NCBI RefSeq assembly: GCF_003473485.1
Contig: NC_053046.1
Coordinates: 18,052,001-18,116,000, forward strand
From: Medicago truncatula
Taxonomy: Eukaryota > Streptophyta > Magnoliopsida > Fabales > Fabaceae
Reading direction: 5' to 3'
Length of the DNA: 64,000 bases
Shown: positions 47,646 through 60,216 of the stretch, one piece after another
Numbering within the stretch: the first letter of the stretch is position 1
Layout: the number at the start of each line of letters is the position of its first letter
The notes under the pieces: generated by a model
What the model was told of the DNA's origin: nothing
Database searches by the model: none
What the model saw: only the letters and a program-made list of their open reading frames with translations
Translations under genes and position numbers: made by a program

Positions 47646-47911
47646 TACGAAGAGTGTCAAATTGTTAGCAACATACTTTCTAACAAAAAAAATTAATGAA
47701 TTTAGAGTGTGTTACTAACATTATTCATATAAACGAGGAATATGGGATTCGAACTTCAACCACTGCATATTGCAATATCGTTACAACTGAGCAATGGTTA
47801 CCAAAAAGAAATGTATATATTTTATGCAAGTGAATTCTTACCATTTCTTAATTATAGTATTTAATTTAGGGTCATATTTAGAAAGAAAAAATTATGAAAA
47901 TGACAACATTT

Positions 47912-48082
47912 AATAATTTTATTGGTTGTCTCCGTGAGCTTAACTCGGTTGTCAGGGACGTTGCATATTATATGTAGGGGTCGGGGTTCGAACCCCAGAC
48001 ATCCCACTTATTCATCTTTATGAGGTGAATTTCTAGCCACTAGGCTACTAGACCAAAAAAATAAAAAATAATTTCATTGGTT
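47912..48082 (+). mobile_element. tRNA-derived SINE with 16-bp TSD
   Basis: The body is 47928-48066. It has an A-box-like GAGCTTAACTCGGTTGTCAG, a B-box GGGGTTCGAACCCC, and a 3' part TTCTAGCCACTAGGCTACTA with an A-rich tail. The flanks AATAATTTTATTGGTT and AATAATTTCATTGGTT differ at one base. It is the same family as 20443-20532. Confidence 0.9.
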
Positions 48083-50860
48083 TTTTTGAGTTTTTTTTTT
48101 TTTTTTTTTTATATAAAAAAAAAATAACATCTTATGAGTTTCTTGTATAGATGAGGCGATGTTATTTTTTTATATATAGATGAGGAGATGTTATTATTAT
48201 TTTTTATTTTTTTTTATCTTATGAGTTTCTTGTATGCCTTATTCATATATATTTTTTTTTAACAATCCCTAAATATTTAACGTGCTTTGGAGGATTTTAT
48301 AGGATATTTATGCCGTTCTGTTTCTATAATCCGAATAATATATAACGCACGAATAATCTTATAAGATGGAAAAAGAATGTGTCTTCAAGAGATAATACAC
48401 CTTCTTATCTTATTTATATAAATTATAACCAAAAGTAATCACATAAATTGGGTCTCAACAATGATCCAATTGAATGTATATCTAGTTTAAGATCTGAATA
48501 TCTAACTTGTGACATCAATATTGCCATTGGTTGTTGTGGTGGTATAATGCAACCCAAATATTTTAAGATCTGAGTATTTAGAAGGAATTCCTCTTTCACC
48601 ACAGCTGGTGTACTTGAAGTTCTTTTTCTTGTGCTTTAATATATTCCACAACAACTAAAGGAGATTCCATGATATGATGCAATTGCTAAAGCCAAAGGGA
48701 CCCATGCATGTAGTTTTTTTTTATTATGATCAGTTGGAGAAGGTCAAGTGAATATCAAAAGTCATTTAAGCAAAAGTTGTTTCATCAATTATTACTCTTT
48801 CAATTTCAAAGGACCCCAATCAAAGAAGATCTCACAAATCCAAAAGCGGTGAAAGTTAAGATGAGAAGAATCACCAAAAGAGAAGTTGTCAATATCCCAC
48901 CATGGAATAATTGAAATTTTATTTATTTACTCAAAAAATATTTGTAAAACTTCATCACTTATTAGAGAAAATGACGTGAGCAATATGTCACTAGGTGAGT
49001 AATTTTATTTTTATTTTTTCAAATAAGGGCTAAAGTAAGCATGATGCATTGTTTTTGCCCTAAAAGATTGTTACATGACTTTAATTTATTGATCGTCACA
49101 TGCTTAATTTGTGTCAGGAAATAATGAATGCTAGTGAAGACATAATCCGGATAATTAGGAAGCTTGAAAATTATGTATCAAAGACCTATAAGGTTTATAA
49201 TTGTATAGGTTTCAATTGTTGAGGTCTTGAAAGGTACCTCAACAACATCTCAAGATACTTGATATGAAGGGAAGAATTTTGAGTGAAAAGTTGAGTATTT
49301 AGCCTTCTCTAGGAGATCCAACTAGATCAGTGTTTAATAGTAATCAATTTTCATTGTGTTTCTTATCATATCAGAATATAGACAAATATTAAATTTTGAG
49401 TTAAGTCTAAGACAATCGTTACAAAAATGGTTTTTAGGTGATAACTAACTATAATTTATAAACTCATTATCAAACTAGATTTATAATATTTACTATCAAT
49501 ATTACTTACATACATGAATAGGAGGGAAGCGAGCAATACTTTACACCGTTAAACCTTTTTAAATGACAAAATTAATTATCGTAAACACAACATTTATGAA
49601 CCTTTTAATTAACATTGCTGATAGTAACATTTGTTCTTTTTGTAAAGTCCACCAAAATTACTCTTCGTCTACCCGCTCACACATTGGCCGACACATGTCA
49701 CACCTCAAGATTGACAAAACAATTAAGATAGAAGAAAATTGAAATTGTTTTGACTTTTGGGAGGTTAATAAATTTAATGAATTGCACTTATTCAAAACCT
49801 CCCAAAACTTCAACTTCACTATCTTTGAAGATCAAAACCGATCGAAGAGGAATTGTGGGTCTAGCTTCTGATCGTAAACATAACATTAGTCATAAGTTCC
49901 TTAAAAAATCTTATTAGTCATAAACATTTCATTTGCTCAAAAAAAAAAGTCATAAACATTTCAAATCATCTATGTAAACAGAACATTTCAATTCACATGA
50001 CTCAAATTAAGTCCGTTTGATAGTTATCAACTTTTAGGAAGAAGAAACCTAGTTCTTATTCGTTCTCGAGCATGTGAAAAACCTTGGTAGATCTATTCCT
50101 CTTCAAGAAAATTGAAAACCCACAATTTTAAGTCAAAGTTTTTACTTTTTTAGGTAAAATGACTCTCAACGTCCTTTAAGTTAAGTTCAAGTAAGTTTGT
50201 ATGATTTATCTTTTTTTTCATATCGTTATCGTTCTTTTGATCTATTTACATATCGATTTTCATGCATCAAATATAAAATTATTTCATATCATTTTCGTCC
50301 TTTTGATCTATTTCCACATCAATTTTCAATCATCAAATATAAAATTAATAATAGTACATGAATGAAAGACCATCAATTTGAACTCTAAGAACTTATAATG
50401 AAATAAAATCATGATTTGAAACTTAAAAATTCAAATGCAAATTAACCGAAAGGACGAAAATGACATGAGAAAATGATAAATGACAAAAAAAAATTATCTA
50501 AGTTTAAGTTTAGATTATTGGAGGATTAAAATTGTTTCTGGTTTTAAATTGCTATCATCTTCCTAATCAAATGCCCAAAACCCCAAATTTTCATAGCAAT
50601 GATGTGCATTTTCCCTCAAATGACAAAACTCAAGTAAAGATAAACATGATTGAGCCACCCTCTCCCTGTGGTCCAGCCACCCTTTCCCTGAAAACAGTGA
50701 CGACGTCAGTGACGACAACAGTTTGGTTTCTTAAAAAAAAAAGTAGTTCTACTAATCTTCATTTTTCTTGTTTGGCATAAAAGTTAGTACCTCATAAACA
50801 TTGGTTGTGAAAGTTTGTGAAAGAAAATAAAAGGTCATTAAGAGAAGTTGACAATAGTTT
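48083..50860. other. Intergenic DNA, no gene recognised
   Basis: About 48090-48240 is low-complexity DNA with a direct repeat of CTTATGAGTTTCTTGTAT. The remaining short frames, including 48726-48914 and 50532-50780, have no motif or support. Confidence 0.5.
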
Positions 50861-50869
50861 GATGAACAT

Positions 50870-51720
50870 TTTGTAGTTTTCATTCAGGTCGTTGTAATTC
50901 AGTTTTATCCTAAATCATTGCAACTTCATAGGTATTTTTAGTCTTTTTAGTGAGAAATCATGTAAATTGGAAAAAACAAGACACCGCATGAAGGATCGAG
51001 GATATGAAGATTGAAGACCAATTGTTCTTGGAAGGTCTTTGAAGATAATACAAATTGAATAAAATTCATCTCAAGTTCCAAGGCTTTCAAGACGGAAGAA
51101 CGCTCAAAAAAGGGACGAAAATTGAAAATTTTACACAGGAGCTACTAGCTCATGCACCCCTGCACTTGAACCATGCACCCCTATGCATGAGACGGCCTTG
51201 GCTACTTCCTCATGCATCCCTCTGTGTGTACCCATGCGCCCCACACATGGTTTGCGGACAAAATGTGTTGTTTGCTTGTTTTTTAAAATAGATAAGTGGA
51301 AAAAACCTTATTTTCTTCTCTTAACCCCTAAGTAATGATGCAATATCAATAGAGACCCTTGCACACTTTTTTATTCATTCAAAAAGCTAATGGTACAAGG
51401 CAATGGTCAAACATCAGAGCTTAAAGGTGGAGGATCTTCATCCTCCTCTTGTTCTCTCTAGGGTATTTTTTTTATTGTTTTGTAATAATGTCAGTTGCGA
51501 TGTACTACTAAACTTATTTGATTAGGATTCCAAGATGAAACTCTGCTTACTTGTAGGATTAAATTAATAAAGTTTTTATTCAGTTTAAGATTTGATTGTT
51601 TGATTTAATTTGTATATGTCCATTTTTAATGCTTTTTTTGACCAACAACGAAACTGATCTCTAGGTGGATTACAGGATTGACAACACTACTTTCGTCTGA
51701 ACCAAACAATAGTAAATTGC
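50870..51720 (+). mobile_element. Possible LTR or retrotransposon remnant
   Basis: A more GC-rich block at 51145-51265 repeats CATGCACCCC, CATGCATCCC and CATGCGCCCC words, in a style common in legume LTRs. A poly-A-signal-like AATAAAGTTTTTAT lies at about 51568. Ends and PBS were not found, so the assignment is weak. Confidence 0.35.
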
Positions 51721-53610
51721 TTAGTTTCTCAATATATTCTTTAAATCAAAGCTAATGTACGAATTTAGGTTTTTGACTCATCTTAAGGGAACACCACAAT
51801 TATAACTAGTTAAATTGAGACGATATAAAACCAAAACTTCCACTTCCATATCACAAGATTACATTCTACTTTCATGAATCAAAGACAAGTCATAAACTAA
51901 TAATTAACGACATTAATATCAACAAAGAAAGAAGACATGATTCAAGGATTCTGTAATCACGGTTATACTTCTGAATCACAACAACTTAATCTCGCATTGG
52001 GAAAACAATTAAAATCCTGCAAACCACTTCATCTCTTTTAATTCTTTTATTTCTAATAAATTCTGCTATTTACCAAGTTGAAAGATAATGCATATGGATA
52101 CAATAACTTACTACTTTATTACTTGTTTATGATTTGATGCACTTGCCAAAAAATGTATAATCATCCATCATCTAGTTATACTAGTTTATGTGGGTCGTGG
52201 ACCACATAATCTGTTGGTGTAATGTGTATTATAAAATTCAAATTGTACCTCACCCTACAAAGATCATATCATAACACATGTAATTTAATTTAAGCGATAT
52301 ATATATTAAATATAACAATTTTAAGTACATTAAAAATCAAATGACATAATGCAAGAGCGTAAAACAAACAATAAAACAAAACATAACATAACATATCATA
52401 GATCGGCCAAAGTAACTTCTCCATTTCACTACTCCATGATAGCCCTGATTTTTTTTGTAAGTTCTGGGCTGAATCAATTTTTTTTAAATACCTTCGAAAG
52501 ATCTGGCCAACGAAGTGTCCAACTCAATTGATCCTTTAGTACTTTACTGACTAAATATCAAGAACATGATTTTGACGTCGTCGTTCCTGAGCTCCATCTA
52601 GATGAACTGAACATTTCCAAATGAGTCGGTCGATGGATGTCAATACTCAACATTGTCCACCCTCCGCGTATCTATGTGGTTGATTTGATGATTGATTTGG
52701 TCCAACCGATTCTTCCAGCCATACATCGTTACATCAACCCAGACCTTGAACAAATTTTATTTTCCCCCGTTATATCGTTACATCGTAGATGTTTGCTTTC
52801 TTTGCACATGTTTTTCTTTGGGTCACTTGATTGTTAGACAAGTTTTAACACATGTTTTTACGCTAATTAGTGTATTGTTACAGTCTATGCATCATCCTTC
52901 ACAAAATCTCCCTTATAAATTCCCACCAGTCCTTCACAAATTCTTATTCCATCATCTCACATTATCTCTTTCTCTTTCTCTTTACTTTTAGAATGTTGTT
53001 CCACCATTGGCCTTTCATACAAAAAGGTTACTCTAGTATTTTATGGATTGTATGAATGGTAAAAGAACATGGTGCCACTATGTAGGTTGGCACCATTTGT
53101 TTGGGTGTAAGGTTGATCTGTCTAGGTGTAAGGTTGATCATCAAAGTCTCTTTTGCCCTAGACATGAAACAAACCTTTACTCATCTTCCTCCCCCCTCCG
53201 TCATCTTGTACCACATGTTTAGTATTAGGTGTTTAATAAACTAGCATTAGGTGTTTAACAATTTTCTGTATAAGCTTCAATTTTAATATAAATGTATTAT
53301 GAAAGTATTTATATATTTATAAAATGATAATTTGTATCATGTTTTTGTCCTTACTTTCCTATTTATTTACATTTTTTTGTCATTTTCAATTATGTCATCT
53401 TAATAACATACGTCACGGTTGTTATGAAAATATGGACAATACAAAGATTCAGATTATATAACTGAAAAATTCCTATAAAGTGGTTTGGATTATCTGAGCA
53501 AATGATATTTTAGGGAAAAAATAAGGCGCGTGCGAAACAACTAGGGTGGAAAAAGTAATATTCGAAATAAATACTAATGAAGTCATTCCATGATCCTAAG
53601 ATTGGGCCCA
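51721..53610. other. Intergenic DNA, no gene recognised
   Basis: The interval 52380-52860 has several overlapping open frames of 60-100 codons, but none shows a family motif or codon pattern I trust. Near 53085-53140 there is a short direct repeat of AGGTGTAAGGTTGATC. Confidence 0.45.
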
Positions 53611-53685
53611 AGAGGGCCATTTAAGAGAATTTCTTTTTAGGACCCCTGAATATCGCTTAGGCTCCCCAAAATTCCATTTTTATTC

Positions 53686-53687
<2 letters not shown>

Positions 53688-53724
<37 letters not shown>
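53688..53724. repeat. (TA)n microsatellite
   Basis: About 18 TA units, at the left edge of the inner element. Confidence 0.95.
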
Positions 53725-53727
<3 letters not shown>

Positions 53728-54273
53728 GTAGAGCGTCCCGAAGGGTTAGACAGTTATCTCTCGGAGGGTTAGGGAGTTCTCTCCAGATGGTTAGAGTTAT
53801 CTCCCATATGACTTTGTTTTATGAGAAAACAATGAGCAAATTGTCAGTTACATTATTTTGATGTTTCAAAGTTTCCAAACGACCATATATGCTCTCTAAA
53901 CCTACTTTTCACCCAATTCTTGACGTTAAGCTATGAGATTTATTTAGTAGTGAACTTATGTATTTGGTTTAAGTAATTTATGACAAACATTTGTACTTTG
54001 TTTAAGTTCTTAGTTTGTTAACATAATTTGTTCATTTAAGTTCTTTTTTTTCCCAGTTGTTATATAACATATAGCAATATTAATTTGTTGACAATAAAGA
54101 ATTGGGTGAAAAGTAGGTTTGGAGAGCAAATGGGGTGGTTTGAAAACTTAGAAACCAAAATAATGTAATAGACAGTTTTGCTCCTGTTCTGTCATATAAA
54201 ATAGTTATTCGAAAGATAACTCCCTAACTCTCCGGAAGATAACTCCTTAACCCTCTGGGACATGTCTACGGAA
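53725..54273. mobile_element. Inner foldback MITE of the nested pair
   Basis: Arms of about 250 bp are inverted copies. The outer part has GGGTTAGGGAGTTCTCTCC against GAGTTAGGGAGTTATCTTTC. The inner part has CCTACTTTTCACCCAATTCT against its complement. The flanks are both TA-rich, so the duplication is ambiguous. Confidence 0.75.
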
Positions 54274-54382
54274 CTATATATTAGGAGTGAAAACTGAATT
54301 TTGAGGGGCCTAAAAGATATATTAGGGGGCGTAAAAAGAAATTCTTGTCATTTAAAGATAATTCTTTGAAGTCTGGTGACTC

Positions 54383-54691
54383 CAGGGGTGGATCTATATC
54401 ATGTTCATGTGTGGCTATAGCTACACATGATTTTTTTTTTTTTTTTTAAATTAATTAATTTTTTTAGTGACCAAATTTTAGTCGGTAAGGCATGAAAATC
54501 GGTCGTTAATTACTTTAGCGACAAAAATAGTGATTGAAAATTCATTCGCTAAGGTAAAAATCGGTCTCTAATTCGCAAGCGACAAAAATAGTGATCGAAA
54601 ATTTAATCGCTAAAGTATAAAATATTAAAAATGGATCGTTATTTCAGTTGCATTTAACCACACTTAAGATGTATTGGTAGATCCTTCCCTG
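54383..54691. mobile_element. hAT-type MITE (309 bp)
   Basis: The ends CAGGGGTGGATCTA and (inverted) CAGGGAAGGATCTA are flanked by an exact 8-bp duplication GGTGACTC at 54375-54382 and 54692-54699. The interior has tandem-like GCGACAAAAATAGTGAT words. No transposase. Confidence 0.92.
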
Positions 54692-54699
54692 GGTGACTC

Positions 54700-55686
54700 G
54701 GGTCCAAACTTATAAGTTTTTGTGTAAGCAGATGTTATATTTACATATGATATAAACTCCTTAATTTGTTATATTTACATATTATTAAGCTGGGTTGTAT
54801 AATTTGATCTCTCATAGACATTTATCTTTTTAAGGTGTTTTCGAATGTGTGGGTCAAAATTTTTTTTGAACTGTTGTTTGTTGCCGTAAATGTTATAAAA
54901 ATCTAGGTCCTTAATGAAAGAAAATTACTCATGCCTATATTAATGATGTGAGTAAACCTTCTTAGTTGAATTTTCTGAAGTAACATTAGTTCGTTATAAA
55001 AATGTGTCCTGCAAAACATCTAATAGTAAATATGAAAATAATTACGTACTTTTGTTAGCAAATAATTACGTTTTCATCCAATAGTGCTGTTTATAAGAAT
55101 ATTGATATTTGGTCATTTTCAGTGGTGAATGCCTCTTCATGCAATAATAGTACTGTGAGAACTTTCACTTCAATCAATCAATCAACTTATTCTATAGTGA
55201 GGTCTACAACAAATTACTCATCAATTGGAATTTGATTATAATTTCATTTTTACTTTCGTGATTATGAATTATGATAGGCCTTGATAGTTTCATTGGTTTT
55301 AAAACTATATAATGAATTTTTTTTCTGTAACAACTATGCGAATGTAAATTTTTTATAGAAGATTTGTAAATGCAGGATCATAAATTTTTATTAGCATAGT
55401 GTTCTTTGGGTTAGTCATTTAGCATTAGAAACTAAGAAAACATGCATTTCAAGGAAAACTATCACATAGGCAAATAGTGTGAGGCGGTAAAATCACATGC
55501 ATCAACCACAATGTAACGGCATTTTCGACAACGTAATCTTGTTATTTCCCTCAACATATAAATCGAAAGTTATAAGAAATTTTAACGATGTTTGCTCAAA
55601 AAAAAAGAAGAAATTTTAACGATGTAAGAAAAATGAGTATAGAGAGGATTGCCATAGAATGACTACACTAAAACGGTTTTTAATAA
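54700..55686. other. AT-rich intergenic DNA
   Basis: No gene or element recognised. Confidence 0.5.
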
Positions 55687-55695
55687 TAAAAAATA

Positions 55696-56240
55696 GGTTT
55701 AATTACACTTTTGGTCATCGTGTTTTGGCCTACTCACGAAACTGGTCATGCCCTTTTAAAACAGAACAAAACGGTCCTTCAATTATCATTTTTGTTGCAT
55801 TTTTCGTCCTACCTCCTATTTTTATACCCCAGAAACGCAGAGAAATGACAGTTTTAGGCAGTTTTAGGCCTACCCCTATGCTCAACCATGAAATCAACAA
55901 GAAATAAAACATGTGGGCACAAGGAATCTATTATATTCAGCACACCAACCAAAAAAATCCTAATTTGAAACATATCTTAGAAATTAGGGTTTTTTTGTTA
56001 GTGTGTTGAATAAAGTGGATTCTTTGTACCCACATGCTTTATTCCCTGTTTATTTCATGGTTGAGCATAGGGGGTAGGTCTAAAACTGTTATTTCTCTGC
56101 GTTTTTGGAGAATAAAATGAGGGGTAGGACGAAAAATGCAACAAAAATGATAATTGAAGGACCGTTTTGTTCTGTTTTAAAAGGGCAGGACCAGTTTCGT
56201 GAGTAGGCCAAAACACGAGGACCAAAAGTGTAATTAAGCC
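55696..56240. mobile_element. Mutator-like foldback MITE, copy 2 (545 bp)
   Basis: Same family as 22463-23000: arms begin GGYTTAATTACACTTTTGG and share the inner TGCTCAACCATGAAAT pair. The 9-bp duplication TAAAAAATA is perfect at 55687-55695 and 56241-56249. Short frames inside are by-products of the arms. Confidence 0.93.
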
Positions 56241-56399
56241 TAAAAAATATAATATGAAAAATCGCAAACGCAAATATAAAAAGATGGATATCTCCGCATG
56301 AAATAGTCGGCAATGAATCTTTGGTAGTGTTTGAGAGTGCGTAAACAAAATTGCAGGTAATGAGTTGAAATTTCAAAGCGAAATTCCATCATGGAATCA

Positions 56400-58450
56400 T
56401 ATATAAACAGGTAATCTAATTAAGGATTAGGGTTCTTCTGTAAAGTGAAAACAAAACCTCACTTTCTTTTTCATTGTTAAGGATTCTCGTTAAGGATTAG
56501 TACAATTAAGTCTAGAAACTTAAGTGTTTAAGTTTCAATATATTGAGTAAAAAAAACTCATTCTATAATATCATATAAAGTTCACAAAAAATAAATATAG
56601 AGATAAAAAAAAATATAATAGCATATTATTTTAAAAATTTTAAAAAATGTTTGCTATAACCTCGGCTTCTGTTGGTTCCCCTTCTAGGTCTGTCCATGGT
56701 TGCAACCGTTGTAATTGAACCACATCGTGGGAAAGGCGGGGACTAGGGCTCGACACTTATGAGGTGAACATCTGATGTCTTAAGAATTGTTTACATTTCA
56801 CGTTGCAACGACAAAAATTCTCATAACGTATATATAAAAGCGGGGTCAGTGATGGTCTTTTTAGTAGTGTCACTTTGACATGTTGATCATTCTTAAGATG
56901 AGATTAGAGAATTAGTCTTTGCATACTTGATCCATCATTCTTAAGTGATTGATTCAAATTGAAATTAGCTCTTATAGTTAATCTCTACTTGACATCTTCG
57001 ATTCGAAAGCTCAACTCAATGAATTCGAGTTTTCTTCAGATTTTTACTAATTTTTATGCTTATTCTTGATTTTGTGGTTATTATTTGTTGTAGATTTGGT
57101 AAGATTTTGAGATTTGAACGGTTTGTGTGTGTTTTGTTTACAACTATGAGTGGTTTTGTTTACACTCCATGTAATTTGATAAAATTATCTAGTTTCTACT
57201 TTGTGCTTTTCATTTTTGGTGGAAGAATCTTACTAAGTTTAGACATTGTTATTGTAACTTCATGTTAATTTTATGACTATGATCATGTATCTCATCAGTA
57301 CAGTAGGTTCAGTATAGATCAAATCAAATTATCGATGTTCTTAAGTATCTTGTATAGAAGTGTCCTGGCATTCAGAAATCAGAACCCTGTTCGTGGACTT
57401 TCTCAAGTTAGTAAGGATAAATTGCCGGATATTAGGTATATATGAAAGGTAAGCACTAATCATGCATTATATTTTGTCATGTGATCTTGTCATGGGTTGT
57501 ATTATTTCTCTTTGTGGTCTCTTAAGTGTGTCGGGTTTGAAGTATCGATTAACAAATGCTCATCGCCCCCTGCCATAAATTATTATTCGATAGTTTTCGT
57601 AATTTAGAGGGTTAAAGCTTGGAAAGTGGCAGGTCCCGTTCTCACATTTTACGCATACCATGCATGTCAAACTTAGATGATGTAGGTGCACAATTTCAAA
57701 TCAAACTTAGACGTTGTTCTGTTTTTTTTCGTTCAGATATTTTTCTGTAATTTGCTGTTATGGTCTGCTCAATTTCTTCTGGTTTTGTGCAGGTTTATTT
57801 TCTATGGTTTAGGCGTTATTTTGTTAGTTACGTGGGTCTGATTTTGCAGACACTAATGCATTTTTTTTTGCTCAACTCTTGTGATGGTTATGTAGCTGTT
57901 AGTATTGTGTTTGTACCTTTCTTTGAGCTTGTTAATTTGGCTCGAGTTTATTTTCTAGGGGTGTGTGAATTTGGACTGTGTTTTGTTGGTCCTCTGACCA
58001 TATTAGAATTTCTCTTATTTTAAACCGGCTAATTGCAATGTATTGTATCACTTTTGACCATATCATGGGTACACGTTGTGCTGAGATAATAGTTACCATG
58101 GTTTTTCTGAGGGTTTATTCCCTTTTGCTCCTTTATTTGTTGTTGATAATTTTCTAATTATGTTTATTTTTTTTATGTAGGAGTTGTAGAGATCAAGTCT
58201 TGACATTCTTTTGGTAACTAATGATGCAATTGATCCTAATTTGCTCCTATGGATGCAAGAGGATAATCATCTGATGATGCTGGGGAATGTTTTATTTTAT
58301 TTAGTATTAATTTTTTTTTTTGCTATTATGAATGTTGAGTTGTATTAGTACATTTTGTGATATTCTTATTATAATTTTATTGAAATGACTATTGAGTTGT
58401 AGTAGTACATTTTCCGAGATTGATTATATTTTTACGGAGTATTCTGATTT
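56400..58450 (+). ncRNA. Possible small spliced transcript with telo-box promoter
   Basis: ATATATAAACA at about 56399 is followed by GGATTAGGGTTC, which contains the telo-box (AAACCCTAA type) often seen in front of translation-related plant genes, then a pyrimidine-rich leader. Downstream are T-rich intron-like tracts with good acceptors (about 57306-57318, TATGTAG at 58182) and a donor GGTAAGC at about 57448. The only open frame of interest is 36 codons at 57335-57445 (starts MFLSILYRSVLAFR). No protein family is recognised. It could be a small gene, a non-coding RNA or a broken gene. Confidence 0.3.
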
Positions 58451-58754
58451 TTTTTTTTATTGGTGCTAGTCACACCCCAAAAAAAATAAGTTACACCTAA
58501 ATTTATTTAAAATTTTACAATAATACCAAAATTGCCCTCTTCATGTAAATTTTTAAAAACCCATCTTTTATGATCATTTTGAACTCTTACCCCTTTCATC
58601 CACAAATCACCATAGATGTGCAACCAATATCTGAATCAACATCTTTGTTATTGATATGTACTATATTCATAAAGGTTAGTGAATTTCATGAATTTCATTT
58701 TCGATGAGTTTCTATTTGTTTTGGTATGAGATATGCCTGTCAATTTGATTTTAA

Positions 58755-59212
58755 GTGAGCTGTTAGTGTAAATTAAGTTTACGTGTATGTATATAAAATG
58801 GGTTACTGTAGTTTACGTATGTAGGTTAATGTAAATTCAAGTTTACGTATGTTCAATTTAGGTTAGTGTAAATTCAGTTTACTTACGTTCAATCTAGGTT
58901 AATGTAAATTAAGTTTACTTATGTTCAATTTAGGTTAATGTAAATTTAATTTACGTATGTATATAAGAGGTTAGTGTAAATTCAGTTTACTTACGTTCAA
59001 TCTAGGTTAATGTAAATTAAGTTTACTTACATTCAATCTAGATTAATGTAAATTAAGTTTACTTATGTTCAATCTAGGTTAATTTAAATTCAATTTACTT
59101 ACGTTCAATCTAAGTTAATGTAAATTAAGTTTACTTATCTTCAATCTAGGTTAATGTAAATTAAGTTTACTTATGTTCAATCTAGGTTAATGTAAATTCA
59201 GTTTACTTACGT
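58755..59212. repeat. 36-bp minisatellite, about 12 units
   Basis: Units follow the pattern GGTTARTGTAAATTMAGTTT then ACTTAYGTTCAATCTA. Each unit contains the imperfect palindrome GTAAATTNAGTTTAC. The first units carry extra or variant bases and the last ones are most regular. The array is AT-rich and non-coding. Confidence 0.93.
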
Positions 59213-60070
59213 TGCCAGTGACTTGCCTCAAAACTGAAACCTCCAATCGTGCCACGTTGCCCAGCCATCGTACCACGATTCTGCAGAAACTTGATTTTAA
59301 GTTAACTCTCACATTTCTCGATCCCAATCTTAACTGAAGAATGAGACACTAAACCAACACTTCCTGTTTATCTATAGCACCACCAATCCCAAGGAACAAT
59401 GATGATTGATGAGGCACATTTTGAGGTTGAGCTGCACATTATGAACGTTGTCAACCGATCATTCCATGAAGTAGGAAACCAACACTTCCTGTTATGCGAT
59501 TGATATCCCCTAGTTGTATCTCTATCGTTAATTAACAAAACAAAGTGGAATATAATAGAAAACTCTAGTTAATTTTGTTAAATTTAGCTGGTCTAAGGTT
59601 AAATTTTCCACAATGATATATAGAATTCACCTCTCATGAAATGTTTACGAACGTATTTAAGTATTACTCAACGATGAAGTCTATTGATAGGACTCTTGAC
59701 GAGAGTTTATAAAAAGGAGATATTCCTTATCTTACAAGTCAGTTTTGCGGAATTGTGTTAGGCTCAACTGTAATTTCTATGATTAATTTATTTCATTTCA
59801 TTAGACTTAACCTTAAACCATAGAGATTCAAACATTTCAAAATATGAGATGAGAGGTAGATATGTTATTTAACTATCAAGTGGCAAGATCAAGAGGGAGG
59901 AATTGACAAAAAGGCAAAAGTTGAAAAGGATAGGTGAAAAGAGAATAGAACAGCACATTTTTCATACGTGTGAGTGAATCCAGCTGAACACTAAGATCTC
60001 ATAGGCCAAAACAATTTGTGGCTCACAAAACTTTCCCTTTTCTGATGTGGCTTGGCTTTCTTCTAACTTT
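59213..60070. other. Intergenic DNA upstream of the Dof gene
   Basis: About 59690-59790 is a copy of a dispersed repeat (ACAAGTCAGTTTTGCGGAAT) also seen near 13.6 kb. The last few hundred bases should include the Dof promoter. No gene is seen. Confidence 0.5.
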
Positions 60071-60076
60071 TTGACC

Positions 60077-60085
60077 TATATAAAA
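60077..60085 (+). promoter_or_regulatory. TATA box of the Dof gene
   Basis: TATATAAAA, 132-140 bp upstream of the ATG, followed by a CTCTCTCTCTTTCT leader typical of plant 5' UTRs. Confidence 0.75.
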
Positions 60086-60216
60086 CCTCTTCACATAAAC
60101 ACATAAACCATTGTACCTCCCTCTCTCTCTTTCTATCTTTTTTATCTTTTTCTTCATTATCAAGTAACCTGAACAAAGAAACAACAACAAAAACTTCTTC
60201 AACATATATACCTGAG

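Larger units (their letters stand above)
53620..54345. mobile_element. Outer TIR element of a nested pair
   Basis: The left end GAATTTCTTTTTAGGACCCC matches, inverted, the right end GAATTTCTTTTTACGCCCCC. Flanks with CATTTAAG and CATTTAAAG suggest a diverged duplication. The element is interrupted by a TA repeat and a second foldback element. Confidence 0.65.

Noticed and set aside
55659..56376. Several 80-97 codon frames on both strands with similar peptides
   Set aside because: They come from the two inverted arms of the Mutator-like MITE at 55696-56240, which is why the peptides mirror each other.
58200..58285. Possible C/D-box snoRNA (ATGATGC ... CTGA)
   Set aside because: The C box is off consensus, no clear terminal stem or C'/D' pair is seen, and no guide match could be tested.
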